Assembly (NCBI RefSeq): GCF_900089585.1
Contig: NZ_FLRH01000004.1
Span: 675,001 to 739,000 of the forward strand
Direction of reading: 5' to 3'
From: Micromonospora sediminicola
GTDB lineage: Bacteria; Actinomycetota; Actinomycetes; Mycobacteriales; Micromonosporaceae
Length of the DNA: 64,000 bases
A program made the position numbers and the translations under genes. The notes under the pieces were generated by a model. That model made no database searches. It was not told where the DNA came from and saw nothing but the letters and a program-made list of their open reading frames with translations. Below, one piece after another: positions 7,563 through 14,613 of this stretch. The first letter of the stretch is position 1; each line of letters starts with the position of its first letter.

Positions 7563-9209
7563 TCAGGCCGGCGGCAGGACGAACGTCCACGTGGTGGTGG
7601 TCGTGCTGGCGGCGGCGGCCGTGGCGGTCAGACCGCCGTAGCTGCCCACCGGCACGCTGCTGCCCGAGTCGGCGAGCAGCCCGGTCACCCGGCCCCCGCC
7701 GCTCTGCGAGCTGTTGCTGCGGACCGCGACGCCGGCCGGCGGGGTGAGGCTGGTGGAGGTGCCGTCACCGTGCAGCCAGTACGACACGGCCCAGCTCTGC
7801 GCGACGGTCACCGGCGCGTACGGGGTGATCCGGCTGGCGCTGCTGGCCGGGTCGGTGGCCCGGGCGAAGACCGGCGCGCCCGGCCGGACGCCCCGGTAGG
7901 CGGCCACCACCAGGTTGCCCTTCGCCTGGCCGTCGAGGGTCACCTTGACCGGTGTCCCCGCGTCCCCGGCGACCGCGGTCTTCGACCAGGCGGTCGTGGT
8001 GGCGAAACCGCCGTCGAGCCGGTCCAGACGGGTCCAGCCGGTCACGCCGGTCGGCTCGCCGGTGCCGGTGTGGGTGTTCTGGCTGAGCAGGAGCAGCAGC
8101 GTGTCACCCGGCTGCACGGACGCCGGGACGGTCACCGTGTGGCTGGTCCAGTTGGTGTTCGCGGTGGCCTGGCCGACGAAGGAGATCCGCTCGGCGACCG
8201 GCGCGACGGTGACATCGACGGTCGCCGTGCCGGTGGCGCCCCGGTCGTCGGTGACCGTGAGCGTGACCGGGTAGGTGCCGGCCGTCGCGTACGTGTGGGA
8301 GGTGGTCGGCACGGAGACGGTGTCGGCGGTCCCGCCGTCGCCGAAGTCCCAGCGGTGGTCCTGGATCGCGCCGTCTGCGTCGGTGGAGCCCGCGCCGGAG
8401 AACGTGCACACCAGCCCGGAGCAGGACGGCGCCAGGTCGGCCACCGGCGCCTGGTTGGCCGGACCGCCGGAACCCTTCAGGATCTTGATGTAGTCGATGT
8501 CGCCGGCGAAGTAGTCGCAGGTGACCTTCGTACCGTCGCACTGGCTCTTGCCACCGACGGAGACCTGCCACGTGTTGGCGATGGTGCCGGTCGGCCCGGT
8601 CAGCCGGCTGGTCCGGACACCGTCGACGTACATCTCCACGTACGTGGACGTGCGGTTGCAGGTCACCGTGTGCCACTGGCCGTCGGCGATCGACACTCCG
8701 GTGTAGCCGGCGCGCGAGGCGCCGTCACCGCCCCGGAACAGGCACCTCGGCTTGCCGCTGGGCGCCTCGAACTTCCAGTAGCCGCCGACCGCGTTGCCCT
8801 GTCCCTTCTGGAGGATGTTGCCGAAGGAGTGGGTGGTGCGGTAGCGGATGGTCACCGAGAAGTCCCCGGCGTCGGGGTTGAAGTCGGTGCTGTGCGGCAC
8901 CAGGTCCACGTGCTCCGGCACGTACTCCTGGTCGGGCGGCAGGTGGGTGGCGAACCGGTGGGCGGTGGCGCCGGCGTAGAGCGCGCCGGTGACCACCTCG
9001 CCGCCCACCGCGCCGTGCCGGCCGTTGCCGCTGCTGTCCCTCAGCACGGTCGACGACGCCGGCTCGTCCATGCTCCAGAACGCCACGGTGCGGGTCGCGG
9101 TGGCCTGCGCCGGCGCGGCCCCCACCGTCACCCCGGCCGCCGCGACGACCACCGCCACGCCCAGCCGGGCGGCCGTGCGCCGCCATCGTCCCTGCCCGAT
9201 CGTCCCCAT
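7563..9209 (-). CDS. Secreted LamG-PKD domain protein
   Basis: A 548-residue exported protein. Residues 1-37 are a Sec signal (cleavage near PAQA-TATR). Residues ~41-247 form a LamG/concanavalin-like jelly roll (RTVAFWSMDEP, WHTVTCNRT, MYVDGV motifs), residues ~255-337 a PKD domain (RWDFGDGGTAD, HTYATAGTYPVTLTVTD), and residues ~340-548 an unassigned beta-rich domain. Such modules usually bind carbohydrate or mediate contact outside the cell. No catalytic domain is recognised. The frame is open far upstream, but ATG 9209 with AGGGAGG just before it gives a proper signal peptide. Confidence 0.85.
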   Translation of the reverse strand: MGTIGQGRWRRTAARLGVAVVVAAAGVTVGAAPAQATATRTVAFWSMDEPASSTVLRDSSGNGRHGAVGGEVVTGALYAGATAHRFATHLPPDQEYVPEHVDLVPHSTDFNPDAGDFSVTIRYRTTHSFGNILQKGQGNAVGGYWKFEAPSGKPRCLFRGGDGASRAGYTGVSIADGQWHTVTCNRTSTYVEMYVDGVRTSRLTGPTGTIANTWQVSVGGKSQCDGTKVTCDYFAGDIDYIKILKGSGGPANQAPVADLAPSCSGLVCTFSGAGSTDADGAIQDHRWDFGDGGTADTVSVPTTSHTYATAGTYPVTLTVTDDRGATGTATVDVTVAPVAERISFVGQATANTNWTSHTVTVPASVQPGDTLLLLLSQNTHTGTGEPTGVTGWTRLDRLDGGFATTTAWSKTAVAGDAGTPVKVTLDGQAKGNLVVAAYRGVRPGAPVFARATDPASSASRITPYAPVTVAQSWAVSYWLHGDGTSTSLTPPAGVAVRSNSSQSGGGRVTGLLADSGSSVPVGSYGGLTATAAAASTTTTTWTFVLPPA

Positions 9210-9382
9210 GTGACCGCCTCCCTGCGTATCGGGCCTCACCCTGACACGCGGCGGTCGAGCGCTCCATAATCCGCACGGTGGACCCGTACCGGGTCCTCGG
9301 TGGGTTGGGCTGACCGATGTGGCCGGTCTTGTCCGGCCGGTGGGAGATGTCCGCCGGTCGAGCGGCGGTCGGGGAGAACGAG

Positions 9383-9454
9383 TGGGCGATACTGGGTTTG
9401 AACCAGTGACCTCTTCCGTGTCAAGGAAGCGCGCTCCCACTGCGCCAATCGCCC
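9383..9454 (-). tRNA. tRNA-Val (GAC), copy 1
   Basis: 72-nt cloverleaf on the minus strand: GGGCGAT acceptor pairing with ATCGCCC, anticodon loop TTGACAC (anticodon GAC), T-arm GGTTCAAAC, discriminator A, no encoded CCA. Identical in sequence to the copy at 11939-12010. Confidence 0.95.
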
Positions 9455-9466
9455 GGGCGGTTCGCG

Positions 9467-9539
9467 AGCGGACGACGGGATTCGAACCCGCGACCCTCAC
9501 CTTGGCAAGGTGATGCGCTACCAGCTGCGCTACGTCCGC
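9467..9539 (-). tRNA. tRNA-Gly (GCC), copy 1
   Basis: 73-nt cloverleaf on the minus strand: GCGGACG acceptor, D-arm with AGCTGGTAGCGC, anticodon loop TTGCCAA (anticodon GCC), T-arm GGTTCGAAT, no encoded CCA. It lies 12 bp upstream of the Val gene in the same transcription direction and is identical to the copy at 12129-12201. Confidence 0.95.
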
Positions 9540-9687
9540 GTCGTCACCGGCTGCGCCGGCGACGGGGGAAACTCTACCCGATGCCAAGATCGCCCTGCGG
9601 CAGCCCCCCGGCCACGGTGATTGCGCTGCTCGACCCCGGGGTACTGGGCGATGCGACAGCACAACCATCCCCCCGAAGGAGGCTGTC

Positions 9688-9930
9688 ATGGGTATCGGTA
9701 CGAGCATCTTCCTGATCGCGGTCGGCGCGATCCTCACCTTCGCGCTCAACGCCAACGTCGGCGGGGTCGACCTCGACGTCGTCGGTTGGATCCTGATGGC
9801 GGCCGGCGTGCTCGGCCTCATCATGACCACGCTGGTCTGGGGCCGGCGCCGCCAGGTGGTCACCACCACCGAGCAGCCGGTCGAGTACCGCCGGGTCGAG
9901 GAGCGCCGGGACGTCGCCCCGCCGATGTGA
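9688..9930 (+). CDS. Small membrane protein, DUF6458-like
   Basis: An 80-residue protein with two hydrophobic spans (SIFLIAVGAILTFAL, residues ~4-20, and WILMAAGVLGLIMTTLVW, ~33-50) joined by a short GGVDLDV loop, and a charged cytoplasmic tail rich in Arg and Glu. The pattern matches the actinobacterial DUF6458 family of unknown function. AAGGAGG at 9676-9682 supports ATG 9688. It stands alone between the first tRNA pair and a terminator. Confidence 0.85.
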   Translation: MGIGTSIFLIAVGAILTFALNANVGGVDLDVVGWILMAAGVLGLIMTTLVWGRRRQVVTTTEQPVEYRRVEERRDVAPPM

Positions 9931-9975
9931 GGCGAGCCGGGGGCCGACGGAGCTGATCGGTCCCCGGACCGGCCC

Positions 9976-10005
9976 GGACGGGGGCGCCAGATGGCGCCCC
10001 CGTCC
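9976..10005. terminator. Terminator after the DUF6458-like gene
   Basis: Complementary arms GGACGGGGGCGCCA (9976-9989) and 9992-10005 form a very stable GC hairpin between the 3' ends of the small membrane protein and the convergent PEP-mutase-family gene. Confidence 0.75.
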
Positions 10006-10016
10006 GCGTGCCGGGA

Positions 10017-10835
10017 TCAGTCCCGCATCAGCTCGTTGATCGTCCCGTAGTCGAGCGCGTCGGCCAGCGCCCCGTACGTGCCGTCGCCGAGGGCCTCCAC
10101 GGCCGCGCGCCGGGCCACCGCGTACGCCGCCTCGGCCACCGCCGAGCCGAGGCTGACCCGGGCCACCCCGAGACGCGCCAACTCCGCCACCGGCGGCGCG
10201 CCCGGCCCGGCCAGCACGTTCAGGGGCGCGGGGATCGCCGCCACCAGCGCCGCCACGGTCTGCGGGTCGACCGTCCCCGGCACGAAGACACCGTCCGCGC
10301 CGGCGGCCAGGTAGGCGTCGGCCCGCGCCACGGTCTCCGGCACCCCGCCGACGCCCCGGAGGAAGGTGTCCACCCGCGCGTTCAGGTACAGCGGAACGCC
10401 GGCGCGGTCGGCCGCGGCGCGGACCGCGGCGAGCCGGGCGCACTGCTCGTCGACCGGGCGCAGCGGCCCACCGCCGTCGTGTCGGGCGTCCTCGACGTTG
10501 ACGCCGACGGCGCCGGCCGCGAGCACCGCGGTGACGGTCTCGGCGACGTCGTCGGGGCGGGCGCCGTAGCCGGACTCGATGTCGGCGGTGACGGGCAGGC
10601 GTACCGCGGCGGCGACCCGGCGGATCACGTCGACGGCGGTCTCCCGGGCGAGCGCGTCGCCGTCGGGCGCGCCGCGACTCCACGCCACGCCGGCGCTGGT
10701 GGTGGCGACCGCGCGGGCGCCGGCGTCGGCCACGATCCGGGCGCTCGCCGCGTCCCAGGAGTTGACCAGGACCAGCGGCTCGCCGGGCACGTGCAGGCCG
10801 CGGAACTGTCGGGCTCGGATGTGCTGTTCGTTCAC
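10017..10835 (-). CDS. Isocitrate lyase/PEP mutase family enzyme
   Basis: A 272-residue (beta/alpha)8-barrel protein of the PEP mutase/isocitrate lyase superfamily. Seen motifs are LVLVNSWDAASARI near residue 22, the metal-binding PVTADIESGYG near residue 85, and GVNVEDA followed by NARVDTFL around residues 118-158. The isocitrate-lyase KKCGH signature is absent, so a C-C or P-C lyase/hydrolase of the short branch (2-methylisocitrate lyase-like, oxaloacetate hydrolase-like) is more likely; the substrate is not known. The start is GTG 10835. It is divergent from an ArsR-type regulator 70 bp away, and an inverted repeat lies in the gap, so that regulator may control it. Confidence 0.8.
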   Translation of the reverse strand: MNEQHIRARQFRGLHVPGEPLVLVNSWDAASARIVADAGARAVATTSAGVAWSRGAPDGDALARETAVDVIRRVAAAVRLPVTADIESGYGARPDDVAETVTAVLAAGAVGVNVEDARHDGGGPLRPVDEQCARLAAVRAAADRAGVPLYLNARVDTFLRGVGGVPETVARADAYLAAGADGVFVPGTVDPQTVAALVAAIPAPLNVLAGPGAPPVAELARLGVARVSLGSAVAEAAYAVARRAAVEALGDGTYGALADALDYGTINELMRD

Positions 10836-10873
10836 CCGGTCAGTCTCGGTGGGGGTCGGCCGGTCGCCGTATT

Positions 10874-10893
10874 GTTTCAGTCCTGGCTGAAAC
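10874..10893. promoter_or_regulatory. Operator-like palindrome between divergent genes
   Basis: GTTTCAG-6 nt-CTGAAAC, a perfect 7-bp inverted repeat in the 70-bp gap between the PEP-mutase-family gene and the winged-helix regulator. Its size and spacing fit an ArsR/MarR-type dimer site. Confidence 0.6.
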
Positions 10894-10905
10894 GAAGGGG
10901 GCGGT

Positions 10906-11886
10906 GTGGTCGCGATCGGCCTGTCGGCGGGCGCCGTGGCGCGGGTCCGGTTCGCGCTGTCCGGCCTGTGGGAGGTGATGGCCGGCGTCCGGGTGCTCCG
11001 CGATCCCGGCCGGCACGCGATCCACCTGCCCTGGGCCGCCCGGGTCCGGCCGCGGTTGGCCGACGCGGGGCTGCTCGACCCGGAGGCCGGCCTGCTGTGG
11101 CGTCTGGTGCCGGCGGCCCCGGGCTACCTGCCGGACTTTCTCACCCCGCCGCCGGCCGGCCTGGACCCGGACCTGGCCGAGGAACTGGCCACGCTGCGCG
11201 CCACCCGCCCCGAGGTGGTCCGCGCCCACCTGGACCTGCTGCCCGGTCCCCGCCCGGCGGTGGTGGCCGCCCTGTACGCCGATCCGGTCGCCGGGCTGGC
11301 CCGGCTGGCCGCCGAGATCGACGCCTACTGGCGGCTGGCCGTCGCCGACGACTGGCCCCGGATCCGGGCGGTGCTCGACGCGGAGGTCTTCCACCGGGCC
11401 CGCCGGATGGCCGAGGACGGCACCGCCGGCCTTCTCAACGACCTGCACGAGTTGGTCCGCTGGGAGGGCGACGCGCTGCTGGTCAGCCAGCGGCACTGCC
11501 CGGCGCCGGACGTACCCGAGGGGGGTGGTCTGGTCCTGGTGCCCTCGGTGTTCGTCTGGCCGTCGGTGCTGAGCATCGCGGCCGGGGACGTCTCCCAGCT
11601 GGCCTATCCGGCGCGCGGTGTCGGCACGCTGTGGGAGACCCCGGTGCGCGCGCCGGACGCGCTGGGCGCGGTGCTGGGCCGGGGCCGGGCGCGGCTGCTG
11701 GCGGCGCTGGACGCGCCCCGGTCGACGACGGAGCTGGCCCGACGGACCGGGCTCTCCCCGGCCGGGGTGTCGCAGCACCTCACCGCGCTGCGGGCCGCCG
11801 GCCTGGTGGTGACCCGGCGCCAGGGCCGGTCGCTGCTGAGCAGTCGGACCCCGGTGGCGGAGGCGTTGCTGGGCGCGTCGGCCTGA
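10906..11886 (+). CDS. ArsR-type winged-helix transcriptional regulator (DUF5937-like)
   Basis: A 326-residue protein whose last ~80 residues are a winged helix: LLAALDAPRSTTELARRTGLSPAGVSQHLTALRAAGLV is a classic ArsR-type helix-turn-helix. The first ~240 residues form a long actinobacterial domain of unknown function (DUF5937-like) that may bind a ligand. The start is GTG 10906 after GAAGGGGGCGGT. It lacks an obvious cysteine metal site, so metal sensing is unlikely. It is divergent from the PEP-mutase-family enzyme, with a palindrome between them, and is closed by a terminator 14 bp after its stop. Confidence 0.82.
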   Translation: MVAIGLSAGAVARVRFALSGLWEVMAGVRVLRDPGRHAIHLPWAARVRPRLADAGLLDPEAGLLWRLVPAAPGYLPDFLTPPPAGLDPDLAEELATLRATRPEVVRAHLDLLPGPRPAVVAALYADPVAGLARLAAEIDAYWRLAVADDWPRIRAVLDAEVFHRARRMAEDGTAGLLNDLHELVRWEGDALLVSQRHCPAPDVPEGGGLVLVPSVFVWPSVLSIAAGDVSQLAYPARGVGTLWETPVRAPDALGAVLGRGRARLLAALDAPRSTTELARRTGLSPAGVSQHLTALRAAGLVVTRRQGRSLLSSRTPVAEALLGASA

Positions 11887-11899
11887 CCGAGGGAACGAG

Positions 11900-11931
11900 A
11901 AAGGCCGTGTCGAGTGTTCGACACGGCCTTT
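11900..11931 (+). terminator. Terminator after the ArsR-type gene
   Basis: Perfect 14-bp stem AAAGGCCGTGTCGA (11900-11913) with complement 11918-11931 and a GTGT tetraloop, ending in TTTCC. It lies directly between the regulator and the tRNA genes. Confidence 0.85.
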
Positions 11932-11938
11932 CCGATGG

Positions 11939-12010
11939 TGGGCGATACTGGGTTTGAACCAGTGACCTCTTCCGTGTCAAGGAAGCGCGCTCCCACTGCG
12001 CCAATCGCCC
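11939..12010 (-). tRNA. tRNA-Val (GAC), copy 2
   Basis: 72 nt, identical to copy 1 (9383-9454), with anticodon GAC. Third gene of the Gly-Cys-Val cluster read on the minus strand. Confidence 0.95.
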
Positions 12011-12023
12011 TCGTCAACTGCCG

Positions 12024-12094
12024 AGGTGGAGACGGGATTTGAACCCGTGTACACGGCTTTGCAGGCCGTTGCCTCGCCTCTCGGCCACTCCACC
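12024..12094 (-). tRNA. tRNA-Cys (GCA)
   Basis: 71-nt cloverleaf on the minus strand: GGTGGAG acceptor, D-arm TGGCCGAGAGGC, anticodon loop CTGCAAA (anticodon GCA), T-arm GGTTCAAAT. It sits between the Gly and Val genes of the second cluster and has no counterpart in the first. Confidence 0.95.
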
Positions 12095-12128
12095 GAGGTT
12101 GCCCCCGACATGCGTGGCGGCATCTCCG

Positions 12129-12201
12129 AGCGGACGACGGGATTCGAACCCGCGACCCTCACCTTGGCAAGGTGATGCGCTACCAGCTGCGCTACGTCCG
12201 C
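12129..12201 (-). tRNA. tRNA-Gly (GCC), copy 2
   Basis: 73 nt, identical to copy 1 (9467-9539), with anticodon GCC. First gene of the Gly-Cys-Val cluster on the minus strand. Confidence 0.95.
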
Positions 12202-12462
12202 ACGCCCCCGGTTGTTTTCCGGTGACGGATGAGAACTTTAGCCGAGCCCGGGAACGGTTGCCAAATCGGGTCCCCTCCCGGCGCGTCCGGGGCGGTGACG
12301 TCGAACCTCCCGTAGGGCTTCCTAGGAGCCTGGGCAAGCCGCCGCCGAGTCGGCCGGGAAGCGCGTCCACCTGCGGATCCAGACCGGCGGGTGGAGTGTC
12401 CGGCATCCGACTGTCCCACCGCCGACCGGCCGCTCCGGTAACTCCTCGTGGTCATTCGGATG

Positions 12463-12475
12463 GGTTACGGTAACC
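12463..12475. promoter_or_regulatory. Perfect 13-bp palindrome at a TetR gene start
   Basis: GGTTACGGTAACC, a perfect palindrome about a central G, ends 2 bp before the proposed GTG start at 12478. It would cover the promoter or initiation site, as expected for TetR autorepression. Confidence 0.6.
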
Positions 12476-12477
12476 GC

Positions 12478-13080
12478 GTGACGAGACGTGCCGCCGAGAT
12501 CCGCCTGGACGCGCTGCTGCGCACGGCCTGCGAGGTGATCGCGGAACGAGGGCTCGCCAACACCCGCACCGCCGACGTGGCCGAGGCCGCCGGGGTGAGC
12601 CAGGCGCTGGTGTTCTACCACTTCGCGACGAAGGACCGGCTGCTCGCGCAGGCCTTCGCGTACGCGGTGGAGCAGGACCTGGCCCGGCTGGACGCGGTGC
12701 TTCGCTCCTCCGCCCCGCCGTTGGCGAAGCTGCGGCGGATGCTCCGGCTCTACGCGCCGACCGGCCGCTCCACCTCCTGGTCCATGTGGATCGACGGCTG
12801 GTCCGAGTCGCTGCGGACGCCGGAGCTGGAGAAGCTCTCCCGCCGGCTGGACCTGCGGTGGCGGCAGGACCTGGCGTCGGTGATCAGCGACGGGGTCGCC
12901 GACGGCACCTTCGACTGCCCCGACCCGGCCGGCGCCGCCTGGCGGATCAGCGCGGTGATGGACGGCCTGGCGGTGCAGCTCGCGGTGCACGAGCGGGTGA
13001 TCACCCGCCGGCAGATCGCCGAGTGGATCCGCCTGGTCGCCGCCCGCGAGCTGGGCCTGGAACCCAGCCAGCTCGATTGA
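12478..13080 (+). CDS. TetR-family transcriptional regulator
   Basis: A 200-residue regulator. Residues ~5-55 form the TetR DNA-binding domain (LLRTACEVIAERGLANTRT, then AEAAGVSQALVFYHFATKDRL); the C-terminal part is an all-helical ligand/dimer domain resembling the BetI-like TetR_C_6 group. GTG 12478 is chosen because it starts just before the first helix; the frame is open 30 bp further up, but that would place a likely operator palindrome inside the gene. It is convergent with alkB, which could be a target, although the inverted repeat upstream of alkB differs from this palindrome. The effector is unknown. Confidence 0.85.
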   Translation: MTRRAAEIRLDALLRTACEVIAERGLANTRTADVAEAAGVSQALVFYHFATKDRLLAQAFAYAVEQDLARLDAVLRSSAPPLAKLRRMLRLYAPTGRSTSWSMWIDGWSESLRTPELEKLSRRLDLRWRQDLASVISDGVADGTFDCPDPAGAAWRISAVMDGLAVQLAVHERVITRRQIAEWIRLVAARELGLEPSQLD

Positions 13081-13099
13081 ACCGCCCCGACCCCGAGTC

Positions 13100-13130
13100 C
13101 GCGTCCGCGTCGCACCGGAACGCGGACGCG
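13100..13130. terminator. Hairpin between tetR and alkB 3' ends
   Basis: 11-bp perfect stem (CGCGTCCGCGT at 13100-13110, complement 13120-13130) with a 9-nt loop in the 60-bp gap between convergent genes. Confidence 0.6.
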
Positions 13131-13140
13131 AACTCCCCGG

Positions 13141-14331
13141 TCACCCCTGGGAGCGCGGGGCGGGCGCGGGGGGTTCGGGGAACGCGGGGCGGGCCGGGGA
13201 CCGGGAGAGACGGGCGCGGGCCGGCGGGTGGACGTTGGCGGCGGAGAGGTCGCCGTCGTAGTGGGCCAGCACGCGGTGGTCCATGATCCGACGCCAGACC
13301 GGGGGCACCAGCGCGGCGACCACCATGGTGGCGTAGCCGGCGGGCAGCTGCGGCGAGGCGTCGAAGCTGCGCAGCGTCTGGTAGCGGCGCAGCGGGTTGG
13401 CGTGGTGGTCGCTGTGCCGCTGGAGCTGGAAGAGGAAGACGTTGGTGACCGTCCGGTCGCTGTTCCAGCTGTGCCGGGGATCCACCTTCTCGTAGCGACC
13501 CGCGGCGGTGCGCTGTCGGGCCAGCCCGTAGTGCTCCAGGTAGTTGACCACCTCCAGCAGGGAGAAGCCGACCACCGCCTGGAGGACGAGGAACACCAGC
13601 ACGCCGGGGCCGAACGCCACCGCCAGCGCGGCGTAGAGCAGCACGGTCATGGCCCAGGCGTTGAGCACGTCGTTGCGCCACGTCCACGGGTTGCGGCCGC
13701 GCAGGCGAAACCGCCCGGTCTCCAGCCGCCAGGCCGAGCGCAGGCTGCCCCAGACCGTCCGCGGCCAGAACCTCCAGAACGTCTCGCCCAGCCGTGAGCT
13801 GGCCGGGTCCTCGGGGGTGGCGACCCGGGTGTGGTGGCCGCGGTTGTGCTCGACGTAGAAGTGCCCGTACCCGGTCGGCGCCAGGGCGATCTTGGACAGC
13901 CAGCGTTCCGCCCGCTCCCGCTTGTGGCCCAGCTCGTGCGCGGTGTTGATGGCGATGCCGTCCACCACCCCGACGGTGGCGACGAGTCCGGCGGCCGCCC
14001 ACCAGGAGAGCCCGCCGGCGGCCCACACGGCGCAGCACAGCACCAGGGCGGCGTACTGGGCGGGCAGGTAGAGGTAGGTGAGCCAGCGGTAGTAGCCGTC
14101 CGCCTGCAACGCCGGCACCGCCTCGTCCGGCGGGTTCTCCCGGTCGTCGCCGATCAGCAGGTCGATCACGGGGATGAGGCCGAAGACCACGGCGGGGGTT
14201 AGCCACCAGGCCCACCCCGCGTCCGTGGCGCGCCAGACCGACCAGGCCACGAACGGCAGCACCGGGACGAGCAGGGCGAGCGGCCAGAGCGGTTTGCGGG
14301 TGTCCCGCCACGGAACGGTGTCGGTGCGCAT
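13141..14331 (-). CDS. alkB: Alkane 1-monooxygenase (AlkB-type membrane diiron hydroxylase)
   Basis: This 396-residue integral membrane protein hydroxylates the terminal carbon of medium- to long-chain alkanes using a diiron centre, with electrons from rubredoxin. The eight-histidine signature is present: AHELGHK, EHNRGHH and LQRHSDHH in order, plus the AlkB-specific NYLEHYG motif; the Asn-Pro-Leu-Arg-Arg-Tyr-Gln segment follows the last His box. Several hydrophobic spans precede and separate the boxes. ATG 14331 is used; a TTG one codon upstream is less likely. No rubredoxin gene is adjacent and no C-terminal rubredoxin domain is fused, so the electron partners must be elsewhere. The Pro/Arg-rich tail of ~35 residues is unremarkable. 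Confidence 0.93.
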   Translation of the reverse strand: MRTDTVPWRDTRKPLWPLALLVPVLPFVAWSVWRATDAGWAWWLTPAVVFGLIPVIDLLIGDDRENPPDEAVPALQADGYYRWLTYLYLPAQYAALVLCCAVWAAGGLSWWAAAGLVATVGVVDGIAINTAHELGHKRERAERWLSKIALAPTGYGHFYVEHNRGHHTRVATPEDPASSRLGETFWRFWPRTVWGSLRSAWRLETGRFRLRGRNPWTWRNDVLNAWAMTVLLYAALAVAFGPGVLVFLVLQAVVGFSLLEVVNYLEHYGLARQRTAAGRYEKVDPRHSWNSDRTVTNVFLFQLQRHSDHHANPLRRYQTLRSFDASPQLPAGYATMVVAALVPPVWRRIMDHRVLAHYDGDLSAANVHPPARARLSRSPARPAFPEPPAPAPRSQG

Positions 14332-14385
14332 CAACGGACTCCGATCGGTCGACTCCTGAACCGACTGTGGCAGCCGTCACGCATT

Positions 14386-14410
14386 TTTACAAGGGCGAGT
14401 TTTTTGTAAA
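14386..14410. promoter_or_regulatory. Inverted repeat upstream of alkB
   Basis: TTTACAA (14386-14392) and TTGTAAA (14404-14410), 11 nt apart, 55 bp upstream of the alkB start in an AT-rich patch that stands out from the flanks. Size and symmetry fit a regulator site; TTGTAAA-like bases could also form part of the promoter. Confidence 0.55.
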
Positions 14411-14613
14411 GCGGATCACCCCTAGCGACCCCTACCTTCAGTGACGGTTAACTATGCGTACGGTTATCGTCGGACCATCCCGGAGAGCGCTCCCGGCCCC
14501 ACCCCACGGCCGGCCCTTCCCGCACGCCCGCGCCGGCGGCCCGCAACGTACCCGCCGCGCCCGTGGCCCGGCGGCGCACGCCCGCCGCGGTCCGACGAAC
14601 GGAGACCGAACGC

